Origin: a virus
IMG/VR virus record: IMGVR_UViG_3300032282_004893
Span: 1 to 63,704 of that record
Strand: one strand, 5' to 3'
Length of the DNA stretch: 63,704 nt
The position numbers and the translations under genes were made by a program. Position 1 is the stretch's first letter. Every line of letters starts with the position of its first letter. Positions 48,770 to 57,039 of the stretch are shown piece after piece. The notes beneath the pieces were generated by a model. That model searched no databases and was not told where the DNA came from. It was given only the letters and a program-made list of their open reading frames with translations.

Positions 48770-48949
48770 ATGATAAAGATTTCTCCAAAAGAAGAAAAAA
48801 ATTATAAATTAGTCAAAGAAGGCCAAGATTTCGAAATTGGAGATTTAATTCATCTTGTTGATGATGAGTATGTTAAATTGAATAATGATAATCAACTTTT
48901 AAAAACAAAAATAACTAGGTACAGCAAAGTATTAAGAAAGGTAAAATGA
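48770..48949 (+). CDS. Small unknown protein
   Basis: A 59-residue protein (ATG 48770; an in-frame ATG at 48746 would overlap the previous gene). Beta-like GQDFEIGDLIHLVDDEYVKL suggests a small barrel. Its TGA overlaps the cupin start (ATGA). Function unknown. Confidence 0.5.
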   Translation: MIKISPKEEKNYKLVKEGQDFEIGDLIHLVDDEYVKLNNDNQLLKTKITRYSKVLRKVK

Positions 48950-49302
48950 GAATTGAAAGACTACATATTGTTCCCAAGGGCTGGGGATTCGAAAAATGGA
49001 TTGTAAATAATGATAAATACTGTGGCAAAATTCTTTACATGGTTAAAGACCGCAGATGTAGTTGGCATTATCATAAGATAAAAGACGAGACTTTTTATGT
49101 CCAGAGCGGAGAATTAATTTTATATTATGGATGGAGTGATGAAATCGCTCTAGCTAGCTCTACAATATTAAAGCCGGGGGATCATTTTCATATTCCAGTA
49201 GGATTAAAGCATCAAATGGTAGCTTCGCAAGACACTGAACTATTTGAATTCAGCACCCAGCACCTTGACGAAGACTCTTATAGGATAGAAAAAGGAGATT
49301 GA
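48946..49302 (+). CDS. Cupin-domain protein (phosphomannose isomerase-like)
   Basis: A 118-residue single cupin. WHYHKIKDETFYVQSGEL is the first motif (His-x-His, Glu) and PGDHFHIPVGLKHQMV the second (two His). The pattern fits small sugar- or lipid-binding cupins of the mannose-6-phosphate isomerase type. It sits between two paralogous methyltransferases, pointing to a small sugar-modifying unit, which is inference. Confidence 0.85.
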   Translation: MRIERLHIVPKGWGFEKWIVNNDKYCGKILYMVKDRRCSWHYHKIKDETFYVQSGELILYYGWSDEIALASSTILKPGDHFHIPVGLKHQMVASQDTELFEFSTQHLDEDSYRIEKGD

Positions 49303-49305
49303 TTT

Positions 49306-49953
49306 ATGTATAGAAAATTTCAATCTAAAGACCCACTGCTCGATAGTTTAATAGAAAAATACGGGTCAGACAAAAATTTAAGTGAATATAATTTAATATA
49401 TGCTGAAATATTTCAAAAAATAAGATTCGATGTAAAATCAGTTTTGGAAATTGGTATCGGCAGTATGATTTCGCCGCACTCTAGATTCGATGGAATAAAA
49501 ACTCACTACCCACACTATTCTCCCGGCGGTTCTTTAAGGGTTTGGAGAGATTATTTCCCAAACGCTTTTGTTCATGGAGTAGATATTGGAGAAGATTGCC
49601 TTATAGAAGAAGAGAGAATAAAAACATTTATTTTTTCTTCAACCTTACATTATAAATGCTTAGAAAATTTATTTAATTATAAGTACGATATAATAATCGA
49701 TGATGGCGACCATCTTGGTTTAAGCCAACTTCTTACATTCAAAAATCTAGCTCCTCTTTTGAAAGAAAATGGTTATTATATTATTGAAGATGTTGGAGGC
49801 GGAGGTGGGTATCCAGTTACTGACGGCAGTCATTATAATCCTAATTTGCTAATAGAATTCAAAGATGAATTTTACAAAACAGCAGAGAAACATCAATTAA
49901 CAGTCTACGCAAACAAAAGACCTCTAGTATTATCTAGAAACCATGTCGAATAA
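49306..49953 (+). CDS. SAM-dependent methyltransferase (paralogue 2)
   Basis: A 215-residue protein with the same block order as the gene at 47873-48529: YGSDKN, VLEIGIGS, LRVWRDYFPNAFVHGVDIGED, YDIIIDDGDHLG, IIEDVGG. Most of the central 150 residues look identical or conservative, so the two arose by duplication. A good Shine-Dalgarno (AAAGGAGA, 8 nt before the ATG) is present, unusual in this window. Confidence 0.85.
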   Translation: MYRKFQSKDPLLDSLIEKYGSDKNLSEYNLIYAEIFQKIRFDVKSVLEIGIGSMISPHSRFDGIKTHYPHYSPGGSLRVWRDYFPNAFVHGVDIGEDCLIEEERIKTFIFSSTLHYKCLENLFNYKYDIIIDDGDHLGLSQLLTFKNLAPLLKENGYYIIEDVGGGGGYPVTDGSHYNPNLLIEFKDEFYKTAEKHQLTVYANKRPLVLSRNHVE

Positions 49954-49967
49954 ATCAAATTGAAAAA

Positions 49968-50153
49968 ATGGATTCCGTTGTAAAAATATCCACTCCTTGC
50001 ATAAGATATTGCAAGTTGAAGGATGGTTTTTGCGAAGGATGCGGGAGAAGCTGGGAACAAATTAGAGATTGGACTTCTTACTCTGAAAATACAAGGTTAG
50101 AGGTCATGAAAAGCTTAATCCCAAGATCTAAAATAAAAAGTAAATTTGACTAA
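49968..50153 (+). CDS. DUF1289-like Cys-rich protein
   Basis: A 61-residue protein. STPCIRYCKLKDGFCEGCGRSWEQI shows, in parts, the C-x3-C...C-x2-CGR-t-x-x-E-I-x-x-W pattern of DUF1289 proteins (often annotated as Fe-S or metal-binding). Four cysteines are intact. Function unknown in phages. Confidence 0.8.
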   Translation: MDSVVKISTPCIRYCKLKDGFCEGCGRSWEQIRDWTSYSENTRLEVMKSLIPRSKIKSKFD

Positions 50154-50176
50154 TATTTTGTGTAAGTAAGGTTGTT

Positions 50177-51481
50177 ATGTCCAGCTTTACTCAAGATTAT
50201 CCAGAGCATATTGGGTGTCATACAATTTATGATCCTCTAATAGATAAATATAGACCTATTTCTAGTGCTGATTTTTCTAACGGAAGCATAGCTGGGATTG
50301 ATAAAGATGCATTTGGTCGTCAAAGAGTTTCTAATCCTTTTACTTTATTCGATAGCTCCCATAGATTTAAAGACAATAATCTTTGGTGTACCGCAACTTC
50401 AGGAGTCGCCACAGGAACTTTTAACGCTAATCAAGGTTTAGTTGATTTAACAATTGGCAGTGGCGTTAACAATGAAATAATAAGAGAAACAACTAAAGTA
50501 TTCTCCTATCAACCGGGCAAATCTTTATTAATAATGAATACTTTTGCAATGGAGCCAACCAAATCTGGTCTTTGCCAAAGAGTTGGCTATTACGGCTCTG
50601 GAAATGGAATGTATTTTGAATCTAGTGGTTCAGCTTTAAATTTTGTTGAAAGAACTTCTGTAAGCGGCTCTTTAATAGAAACTAGAATACCTCAATCATC
50701 TTGGAACGGAGATAAGCTTGATGGAACTGGCAGTTCTGGTTTAACTATTGATATTTCAAAAGCTCAAATTTCTTGGATGGATGTTGAATGGTTAGGAGTA
50801 GGTTCTGTTAGAAATGGATTTATAATTAATGGTAAGTTTATTTTAAGTCATACATTCCATCATGCTAATATAATAAATACCACTTATATTACTACAGCAT
50901 CGCTTCCTATTCGTTATGAAATTAAAAATGCTGCTGCAACATCTGGGAATAGCACTCTTAAACAAATTTGCTCTACTGTTATTTCTGAAGGTGGATACGA
51001 ACTTAATGGATTACAACAAGCAGTAACAATACCAATTACATCTGCTACTTCTTTAGGCACAGCCGGTACTTATTATCCTGTTATTAGTTTAAGATTGAAA
51101 AGCGGATTTTTGGATGGCGTTGTAATTTTAACAGCCTTATCTCTGATGGGAGTTGGAAATGGAATTAATTATAGTTGGCAAGTCAAAGCTTCAGGAACTA
51201 CTTCAGGAGGATCTTGGATTTCTGCTGGAACAGATAGCTGTGTTGAGTATAATCTTACTGGAACATCTCATAGCGGAGGAAGAATTTTAGCCGGTGGATT
51301 TTTAAATTCTTCAAATCAAGGATCTCCAACAATCGATATTCTTAAAGAAGCTCTTTTCAAGTTCCAGTTAGAGCGAAATGGACTTACTTCTACCCCTTAC
51401 GAGATTACTCTTGTTGTAACTGCTGCTACAAACACTCAAACTGTTTTCGCCTCTATGGACTGGGAAGAAATTAGCAGATAA
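50177..51481 (+). CDS. Virion fibre or surface protein
   Basis: A 434-residue protein. It is Ser/Thr/Gly-rich with repeated short beta-strands, and DKDAFGRQRVSNPFTLFDSSHRF (in parts) near residue 50 is a motif seen in structural proteins of large marine phages (from memory). No enzyme motif. It has neither signal peptide nor transmembrane segment. A GTGTAAG variant stands 10 nt upstream. It is probably part of the tail or capsid surface. Confidence 0.65.
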   Translation: MSSFTQDYPEHIGCHTIYDPLIDKYRPISSADFSNGSIAGIDKDAFGRQRVSNPFTLFDSSHRFKDNNLWCTATSGVATGTFNANQGLVDLTIGSGVNNEIIRETTKVFSYQPGKSLLIMNTFAMEPTKSGLCQRVGYYGSGNGMYFESSGSALNFVERTSVSGSLIETRIPQSSWNGDKLDGTGSSGLTIDISKAQISWMDVEWLGVGSVRNGFIINGKFILSHTFHHANIINTTYITTASLPIRYEIKNAAATSGNSTLKQICSTVISEGGYELNGLQQAVTIPITSATSLGTAGTYYPVISLRLKSGFLDGVVILTALSLMGVGNGINYSWQVKASGTTSGGSWISAGTDSCVEYNLTGTSHSGGRILAGGFLNSSNQGSPTIDILKEALFKFQLERNGLTSTPYEITLVVTAATNTQTVFASMDWEEISR

Positions 51482-51703
51482 TTAACTTTTCATAATCTTG
51501 GAGGAGAAGTACCCAGCTACTGCTCCTCCCGCTGCCACAATGCCCGCTAGATAATATCTAAAAAACTCTAGCGCGGCAACTCTTTTTTCTACTTCTTTGC
51601 TCTGGTCTTTCATTTCAGAGATATCAGAAGAAATTTTATCTAGTTTAGCTTCCATCCTTGAGAAGACGGCGTCATAACTATTTTGGCGATATTCTTCTGG
51701 CAT
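51482..51703 (-). CDS. XhlA-like small membrane protein
   Basis: A 73-residue protein. A charged coiled-coil (SRMEAKLDKISSDISEMKDQ, residues about 15-45) is followed by one C-terminal transmembrane helix (YLAGIVAAGGAVAGYF) and a short basic tail. This is the layout of XhlA-type lysis accessory proteins that act with holins. It is preceded by a GTGTAAA variant and lies beside a holin-like gene. Confidence 0.65.
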   Translation of the reverse strand: MPEEYRQNSYDAVFSRMEAKLDKISSDISEMKDQSKEVEKRVAALEFFRYYLAGIVAAGGAVAGYFSSKIMKS

Positions 51704-51741
51704 AAGTATATCTATTTACACTTTTTTTATTGTTTTAGAAA

Positions 51742-52062
51742 TCAAATTTTCTTTCTTTTTCTTTTTTGGATTTTGTTTGGTTTTCCTACCTTTTCTAATA
51801 GTTTTTCGCTTACTAATTCAACTAATTTTAACCCTAAAAATCCAGCAATAAAAGCAACTCCATTTTGATGTTTGACGTTAACGATATTTAAAGTATCTAC
51901 AAGTACAGGAGTTAAGAAATTTGCCGCAGACATTCCGCCTACAAGAGAAAGAATTACAGATTTTGCATCTGTTTTTGAATTTTTAGTGGCCATTAATATA
52001 GCGCCAAACATCCCACTTATTAAAAATCCTATCTGGATACCCATTTTTTGAAGTTGATCCAT
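51742..52062 (-). CDS. Holin-like membrane protein
   Basis: A 106-residue protein with two or three hydrophobic segments (residues about 8-25, 37-52 and 68-83), Gly/Ala-rich as in holins, and a very basic C-terminal tail (KIQKRKRKKI), typical of the cytoplasmic end of holins. It would form membrane lesions at the end of infection. No endolysin is found in this window. Confidence 0.6.
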   Translation of the reverse strand: MDQLQKMGIQIGFLISGMFGAILMATKNSKTDAKSVILSLVGGMSAANFLTPVLVDTLNIVNVKHQNGVAFIAGFLGLKLVELVSEKLLEKVGKPNKIQKRKRKKI

Positions 52063-52064
52063 AT

Positions 52065-52715
52065 TTATTGTTTTCTCTTTTTTATGGGCTTCTTTTTTAT
52101 GGGTTTGCTTTTTGTAGAAGTGGGGTTTTCTTGTTTAATTAAGTAAACTAGAGCTAAAACTATTCCTGCCAAGCAATAGAGATATATATTTAATAATTTA
52201 GCCTCATCTTTAATAATCTTTTCAGAGCTGTCGTTGATCAAACCCCTGAAAGAATTAATGTTATCGTATATCTTTTTCTTATAGTCTAAGTATTTGTCTC
52301 CGAAGAACGCTTTGTTATCCATCTTTTCAAACGCAGCATTCTCTACATCTTTTGCTAAATCATTACTTATATCAAGACCTTTGCGGAACTCTTTTAGCTC
52401 TTCTTGAGTCAACATTTTGCTAATGACTATTTCTTCATTGAAGTATTTTTCTCTTTCTTTTAAGTGGCTATTGAATTGATCTAAGAATTTTTTATCAGAT
52501 GTTGTAGTATAAGCGGCTCCTAAATAAGTTAATTGATCAGTTGACCTCCTCAAATATAAAGTAATGTCTCTTCCAAATCTAAACCTAGCATAGCCCTGCT
52601 CTATATCTTTAAGACTAGATAGAGCAAGGATAACTATAATACCAGTTGGCAGAAGAGCGAAGAATAAATATTTCTTTATATTTAAAACCAAAACATTCAC
52701 TGTTATTTTATCCAC
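52065..52715 (-). CDS. Chemoreceptor-like four-helix sensor membrane protein
   Basis: A 216-residue protein. TM1 is near residues 14-33 and TM2 near 174-192, with about 140 mostly helical residues between them, predicted periplasmic. The segment LYLRRSTDQLTYLGAAYTTTSDKKFL resembles, in parts, the start of sensor domains of chemoreceptors and histidine kinases (S-x-D-L-T...A-R-x-Y-x-x-T-G-D). No signalling domain follows, only a Lys/Pro-rich basic tail. Its place next to a holin-like gene suggests control of lysis timing or superinfection, by inference. Confidence 0.65.
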   Translation of the reverse strand: MDKITVNVLVLNIKKYLFFALLPTGIIVILALSSLKDIEQGYARFRFGRDITLYLRRSTDQLTYLGAAYTTTSDKKFLDQFNSHLKEREKYFNEEIVISKMLTQEELKEFRKGLDISNDLAKDVENAAFEKMDNKAFFGDKYLDYKKKIYDNINSFRGLINDSSEKIIKDEAKLLNIYLYCLAGIVLALVYLIKQENPTSTKSKPIKKKPIKKRKQ

Positions 52716-53656
52716 TTTTGTTCTTTTAATATCTCCTCTATTAAATCTTTTTCATGGCTGTCCATTTCTTTATCAAATCTCTTTAACAGTTCTGATAATG
52801 GATATACTCTATCTGGAGATTCTTTTTGTTTTTCTTTCAATTCTTGAATTACATCTACAATTTTAACCAATGGAGACTTGAATTCTTCTACTTTTTCTTT
52901 TGTAGCGAAATTGCACATTTCAAAAGCTTTGGGAGTCAATGCTTTAACGATAGAGATGACTGAAGATCCTAACATATTAAATATTGAAAATGCAGCACCA
53001 GCAGCAGGATGTACTGTTGCAAGAAGTCTAAGAATAACAAATACCACCGTAAATATAAGTATCGCAGTCAAAGCACTAAAAACGAACTTCTTTAATCCCC
53101 AAAATACTGCATTAAGGCCAAACATTCCGCTCATTGAATCTAATACAGCTTTATTTTGATCTGCTTCTTTGGCCACTTCTTTGGCTTTATCGGTCAATTG
53201 CCAGAGTTGATCATCGTATTGTTCGTTCAACTCTACTTTTTCTTTTTGTAATTTATTAATTAGCTCGTCCCTTTTAAGGAGCAGCTCTTGCCCTTTCTTG
53301 CGTTCTTCTTCTACTGCGGAATTAAGCAAATCTACGGTAGCTTTTATTCTGTTTATTTCATCAATGTGGGGAGAGCCGACAATAGAAACCACTCTTTCAT
53401 TTAAAGATTTTGCCGTATCTACTTGAATTGGCGGATTAGTTACTTGATTAAGCGAATATTGAATGCCTTGAGCAAGAGCAGAGGTTTGTATTTTTTTTCC
53501 CTTGTCATTCTTTTCTATCTCTACTACAGTAGCGTCTACTTTCTTCTCTTCTTTAGCTATAGCTTTTTGATTGCCATCTATTTGCTTTGCTGGCTTGATT
53601 GTTGAAAAACAACCAGAAAGCAATAACGCCATTAAAATAACCAAAAGTCTTTTCAT
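52703..53656 (-). CDS. Lipoprotein with coiled coil and C-terminal membrane segments
   Basis: A 317-residue protein, start ATG 53656 (8 nt after GTGTAAT). It has a lipoprotein signal MKRLLVILMALLLSGC with the lipobox LSGC, then a charged linker and a long coiled-coil (about residues 100-165). Hydrophobic segments follow around 195-235 (FVFSALTAILIFTVVFVIL, in parts), then a Glu/Lys-rich helical end. A protein anchored at both ends and spanning the envelope could act like a spanin or a tail-interaction barrier. It is coupled to the sensor gene (13-nt overlap). Confidence 0.65.
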   Translation of the reverse strand: MKRLLVILMALLLSGCFSTIKPAKQIDGNQKAIAKEEKKVDATVVEIEKNDKGKKIQTSALAQGIQYSLNQVTNPPIQVDTAKSLNERVVSIVGSPHIDEINRIKATVDLLNSAVEEERKKGQELLLKRDELINKLQKEKVELNEQYDDQLWQLTDKAKEVAKEADQNKAVLDSMSGMFGLNAVFWGLKKFVFSALTAILIFTVVFVILRLLATVHPAAGAAFSIFNMLGSSVISIVKALTPKAFEMCNFATKEKVEEFKSPLVKIVDVIQELKEKQKESPDRVYPLSELLKRFDKEMDSHEKDLIEEILKEQKWIK

Positions 53657-53664
53657 CAAAATTC

Positions 53665-53671
53665 ATTACAC
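53665..53671 (-). promoter_or_regulatory. GTGTAAT motif (possible late promoter)
   Basis: GTGTAAT on the minus strand, 8 nt before the ATG at 53656, preceded by TTTAA as at other copies. It lies just downstream of a terminator, as expected for the start of a new transcript. Confidence 0.5.
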
Positions 53672-53683
53672 TTAAATAAAAAA

Positions 53684-53703
53684 CCCGCAGATTTCTCTAC
53701 GGG
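53684..53703 (-). terminator. Rho-independent terminator after the EF-hand gene
   Basis: Stem CCCGTAGA / TCTGCGGG (minus strand, one mismatch) with a GAAA loop, followed by TTTTTTATTT. It closes the EF-hand gene transcript. Confidence 0.8.
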
Positions 53704-53710
53704 ATTTTAT

Positions 53711-53956
53711 TTAATCTTTTTTAGAAGGAGAACGCCCTTTTGGGCCTTTGTGTCGAGGCGCAAATTTTTTCTTGTCTTCTTCTGAGATTTTTGATCTCTC
53801 TTCTTTGTCTAGTTTTCCGTCTTTATTCGTGTCGTACTTGGCTAAAAATTCTTTTGGAGGCCCCTTTTTTTCTTGACTTTTTGGCGGTTTTGGTCCATCT
53901 TGAGCTAGGGCTGTCAGCGAGAGACCTAAGAGTATCGTATATAATAGATATTTCAT
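53711..53956 (-). CDS. Secreted single EF-hand protein
   Basis: An 81-residue protein, start ATG 53956. An N-terminal signal peptide MKYLLYTILLGLSLTALAQ ends at AQ-DG. A Pro/Lys-rich stretch, one canonical EF-hand loop (DTNKDGKLDKEE) and a basic Pro/Gly/Lys tail follow. Proteins with this layout (G-P-P-K-E-F-x-x-x-Y-D-x-N-x-D-G) are common in Verrucomicrobiota and Planctomycetota (from memory), so it was probably acquired from the host. It would be exported to the periplasm and bind calcium. Single-gene transcript. Confidence 0.75.
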   Translation of the reverse strand: MKYLLYTILLGLSLTALAQDGPKPPKSQEKKGPPKEFLAKYDTNKDGKLDKEERSKISEEDKKKFAPRHKGPKGRSPSKKD

Positions 53957-54022
53957 AGTTATTCTATATGACACTTAACAGACTTACAAAGTAACATCTT
54001 TTACATTAACTTTACAAAAAAT

Positions 54023-54244
54023 ATGAAAGCCATACTAGAGTTTAACTTGCCAGACGAGGAGTTTGACTTCAAAAGAGCCACTCAAGGGAAGTATCTTTAT
54101 TTTGCAATTTGCGAATTTGATGACGAACTTAGGAATTGGATCAAACATGGCCATAAATTCAAGGGCGCGGACGAAGCTTTAAACGAAATCCGCAGTATGC
54201 TTCATCGTGGTTTGCAAGACGAAAATATTTCTATCCATGATTAA
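54023..54244 (+). CDS. Small conserved-type phage protein
   Basis: A 73-residue acidic protein. FNLPDEEFDF...AICEFDDELRNWIKHG has the pattern of small hypothetical proteins that accompany nucleotide or replication genes in many phages. It is followed by an 8-nt overlap with the next gene. Function unknown. Confidence 0.65.
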   Translation: MKAILEFNLPDEEFDFKRATQGKYLYFAICEFDDELRNWIKHGHKFKGADEALNEIRSMLHRGLQDENISIHD

Positions 54245-54788
54245 TGAAAATCTTTTATTCAGAGATTTCGCATTGAAGTGCGCCAGAGCATTTGGCCCCT
54301 GCTTTTATCAACGCGAAGACAATCTTGAAAATCTCCCACAATTAAGAATTGCAGACACATCATATTACGAGGAAAAGATAAAAAAAGCTAAAGCTTTTAA
54401 GAAACCTACAAAAGCAGAATACAATTTATACATCGCGAAGGAAAAAGAACATCTTGAGGCTGAGTTAAAAATAAATAAAAAGAGAATAGATGCTTACAAA
54501 CTAATGTTGGTAAATGTTAAAAAATGGCAACCGCCAACAAAAGATCATGTTAGATTTAAAGAATTCATGATCGAGCAATTAGAGAGCAGTTTAAATTTTG
54601 ACTCTTGCGGGTATTATGAAACGCAATTAAAAAAAATAAAAGCCTTGACTTACAAAGATTATTGCAATATTTTAAAAGAAGGCGCAGACAACGACATCAA
54701 ACACTATGCTGAAGAAATAGAAAAAGAAAAAGCTAAAACAGAAAAAAGCAATAAGTGGCTTACTGATCTATTTGATAGTTTAAAATGA
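54237..54788 (+). CDS. Unknown Lys/Glu-rich helical protein
   Basis: A 183-residue protein, start ATG 54237. Almost wholly helical and charged, with repeats of YEEKIKKAKAFKKPT-like and YETQLKKIKALTYKD-like segments (residues about 38-52 and 131-145), suggesting an internal duplication. No family is recognised. 4-nt overlap with the next gene. Confidence 0.55.
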   Translation: MINENLLFRDFALKCARAFGPCFYQREDNLENLPQLRIADTSYYEEKIKKAKAFKKPTKAEYNLYIAKEKEHLEAELKINKKRIDAYKLMLVNVKKWQPPTKDHVRFKEFMIEQLESSLNFDSCGYYETQLKKIKALTYKDYCNILKEGADNDIKHYAEEIEKEKAKTEKSNKWLTDLFDSLK

Positions 54789-54994
54789 TTAATTATGCTA
54801 TCGCTGACGGTAAACGACCAAATCGTTATTATTACGGTATTGGTACTACTGTCTCTACCAACCCGAAAGACAAGGGAATTTTATTATCTTTGAAAGATTC
54901 TCATTCAATGAGCGAGACTCGCGCTTATATACCTATCGGTGAATTAGATAATTTTATTAATAACCTGCTTAAGCATAAGAAAGAGTTACAATGA
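54785..54994 (+). CDS. Unknown small protein
   Basis: A 69-residue protein with Tyr/Ser/Lys-rich beta-like first half and helical end (IGELDNFINNLLKHKKEL). Coupled on both sides by ATGA overlaps. Function unknown. Confidence 0.5.
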   Translation: MINYAIADGKRPNRYYYGIGTTVSTNPKDKGILLSLKDSHSMSETRAYIPIGELDNFINNLLKHKKELQ

Positions 54995-55077
54995 ATACAG
55001 TCAAACTTTCAGATAAACATTTAGAAGTAATTCGTGACGCGCTTGAGACTTATAAATGTAAATGTTCGCGTATATAA
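54991..55077 (+). CDS. Very small ORF with ALETY motif
   Basis: 28 codons encoding a peptide with VKLSDKHLEVIRDALETYK. The start overlaps the previous stop (ATGA). It resembles the start of the partial gene at 63513-63704 (VNLTDAHLSVINAALETYY), which supports its being a real but perhaps truncated member of a small family. Function unknown. Confidence 0.5.
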   Translation: MNTVKLSDKHLEVIRDALETYKCKCSRI

Positions 55078-55097
55078 ATCAAGAAAGAAACTAGATT

Positions 55098-55682
55098 ATG
55101 GGAATGTTTGACGATATAATTTGCAAATATAAACTTCCGATGCCGGAAGACCCCAAGGGGTACTCTGGCTCCGAAAGATTTCAGACGAAAGACCTTGACA
55201 ATTGCCTTTCCTTGTTCAAAATTGAAGAAGACGGCACGATATGGGTTGAAACGTATGAGAACAAAATAATTAGCGGAAACCCTAAAGGCAAATCTATCTT
55301 TGACAGAGTCGGTTATGTTGAAAAAATTAATGTTGCATGGAAACAACTATTTGACACTGATACCATAGAGATTTACAATTACAGCCAAAGCAATGGCGAC
55401 TATGATTATTGGATCAGTTATAAACTTGTTTTTTACAATGGAGTTATTTCTAGCGTACATCTTTTGGAATTTAAAGCATCAGACAACTCAAGTAGAAAAT
55501 TAAGAGATAAGGAGTTTGAAGAAGAATTAAAGCAAAGAGCTAAACTAGTTGCAACTTTAAGATATCGCATACTATATCGCCCTTGGAACAAAGCGATAAA
55601 TTTTATTTTTTGCAATTTGCGCGAAATCACTCAAAAACTTGGGTCAACTCTTTGGAAGGTTGAGTCTTTTTTAAAAATATAA
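55098..55682 (+). CDS. MGMFDDI-type hypothetical protein
   Basis: A 194-residue protein. The N-terminus MGMFDDIICKYKLP and the following FQTKDLD are typical of a widespread family of phage and mobile-element hypothetical proteins (from memory) that normally have two conserved cysteines; here only one stands in the first segment. The second half is Lys/Arg-rich. Function unknown. Confidence 0.7.
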   Translation: MGMFDDIICKYKLPMPEDPKGYSGSERFQTKDLDNCLSLFKIEEDGTIWVETYENKIISGNPKGKSIFDRVGYVEKINVAWKQLFDTDTIEIYNYSQSNGDYDYWISYKLVFYNGVISSVHLLEFKASDNSSRKLRDKEFEEELKQRAKLVATLRYRILYRPWNKAINFIFCNLREITQKLGSTLWKVESFLKI

Positions 55683-55691
55683 AATTACGCC

Positions 55692-56180
55692 ATGAGTCCA
55701 AAACTTGACGAATATCTTAAAAAAAAGTTCCCCAAAATTTATGGCGAGCCTGAAAGGGAATCTTGTTTTACTATGTTTGGTTTTGAGTGTGACGACGGTT
55801 GGTTTAGAATCTTGCTGTGGTTGAGCGATTATGTTCAGCGGTATATTGATTCTGAAAACGATTGGGCAGCAAAGTATCCAGACCAAGCCAAGCCTGTTGA
55901 GCAGATAAAAGCTCTTCAAGTTAAAGAAAAATTTGGTACACTTAGGTTTTACTATGGTGGAGGGGACGATAAGATTTCGGCTATTGTTTCTTTTGTAGAG
56001 TTTATAAGTGGTAAAATTTGCGAAAGGACAGGAGCTTTTGAAGATATAGGGCGCAATACTAAAGGGTGGATCAAAACTCAACATATTAGTTTGTCTCGCG
56101 ATAATAAAGATTTTAATTATATTGAAGACGAAGAATTGCGCAATCTTCTTGCCGAACATCGCTTCACAACTAAACCATAA
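55692..56180 (+). CDS. Unknown conserved-type protein (KEKFGTLRFYY motif)
   Basis: A 162-residue protein. ECDDGWFRILLWLSDYVQRYI and VKEKFGTLRFYYGGGDD match, in parts, a family of small phage or prophage hypothetical proteins (G-W-F...Q-x-K-E-K-F-G-x-L-R-F-Y). These usually have C-terminal CxxTG zinc motifs; only C-E-R-T-G remains here. Function unknown. Confidence 0.7.
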   Translation: MSPKLDEYLKKKFPKIYGEPERESCFTMFGFECDDGWFRILLWLSDYVQRYIDSENDWAAKYPDQAKPVEQIKALQVKEKFGTLRFYYGGGDDKISAIVSFVEFISGKICERTGAFEDIGRNTKGWIKTQHISLSRDNKDFNYIEDEELRNLLAEHRFTTKP

Positions 56181-56198
56181 TAGCCTATAGTATTCCAT

Positions 56199-56360
56199 AT
56201 GGAAGACATAAGCGATTTAATAGCAAGACTTAAGGCTTACAATGATTGGCGCACAGGCAAGATTGACGAATATCCTGTTGTAGCATCTCAGATAACAAAA
56301 GATTTAAAAAAAGTAATAGAAATCTTATCAAAATTAAAAGATGAAACAACCGACTTTTGA
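56199..56360 (+). CDS. Unknown small helical protein
   Basis: A 53-residue protein starting at ATG 56199. DLIARLKAYNDWRTG at the start is typical of small phage proteins with this L-I-x-x-L-x-x-x-x-x-W-R-x-G motif. It overlaps the next gene by 20 nt. Real by motif, function unknown. Confidence 0.55.
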   Translation: MEDISDLIARLKAYNDWRTGKIDEYPVVASQITKDLKKVIEILSKLKDETTDF

Positions 56361-56709
56361 CATCGACGATTGTCCCACCCAAGAAACCTTAGACGCTATT
56401 AAAAGCTGGGAAATTCTTTCTAAAAAAGATTTTGCAGAATTTATTGTTTATATTGGGTCTTGCATCGACCAACATTATGGCAGAATGACTATTGCGCCAA
56501 ATTACAAAAAACTTGAAGCATTTGGTTTTGAGCCATTCACCGCCTTAGAAATTGCAACTGGCGGTTGGAGCATAAATGAAGTTGTCGTTAGTCATATCAA
56601 TCAAAATCTTTATGTTTTGGGTATGATGCTTGTTGCTGAAATTCGAGGCGGGTTATTCGTTTATAATTATAAAGCATTCAATTTTAATGATGAAAATAGT
56701 AATCAATAA
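56341..56709 (+). CDS. Unknown acidic protein
   Basis: A 122-residue protein, helical with conserved-looking WEILSKKDFAEFI and FGFEPFTALEIATGGWSINE. No family is recognised. It overlaps its neighbours on both sides (20 nt each), indicating co-translation. Confidence 0.6.
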   Translation: MKQPTFDIDDCPTQETLDAIKSWEILSKKDFAEFIVYIGSCIDQHYGRMTIAPNYKKLEAFGFEPFTALEIATGGWSINEVVVSHINQNLYVLGMMLVAEIRGGLFVYNYKAFNFNDENSNQ

Positions 56710-57037
56710 ATGCTATGGCGGGTTCAGCCTTAGCGATGCAGCAATAATGCTTTACGGCAAGAAAGCTGGAATTAACATTATAAAAGACGAAAAAAATTCT
56801 TCTTCTTTTATTTCTCATTATTATATTGATGAAATTAAAGATGATAATTATTTCAGTGATCATCGTATCGAAAGAACCGATCCGATACTTATTGAAGTAG
56901 TTAAAGAGCTTGGTGAAGCGGCAGATGGTCGTTGCGCTAAACTAAAAGTACTAGAGATTCCTGATGGTGTTAAATGGCATATTGAAGAATATGATGGTAC
57001 TGAGTGGATTGCTGAACAACACAGAACTTGGAAATAA
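56690..57037 (+). CDS. MKIVINKCYGGFSLS-type conserved protein
   Basis: A 115-residue protein, start ATG 56690. The N-terminal MKIVINKCYGGFSLSDAA is the signature of a very widespread phage hypothetical family. A second block, RTDPILIEVVKELGEAADG, and the C-terminal IPDGVKWHIEEYDG are also typical. The function is unknown despite its frequency. It lies 2 nt before the next gene. Confidence 0.8.
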   Translation: MKIVINKCYGGFSLSDAAIMLYGKKAGINIIKDEKNSSSFISHYYIDEIKDDNYFSDHRIERTDPILIEVVKELGEAADGRCAKLKVLEIPDGVKWHIEEYDGTEWIAEQHRTWK

Positions 57038-57039
57038 TT

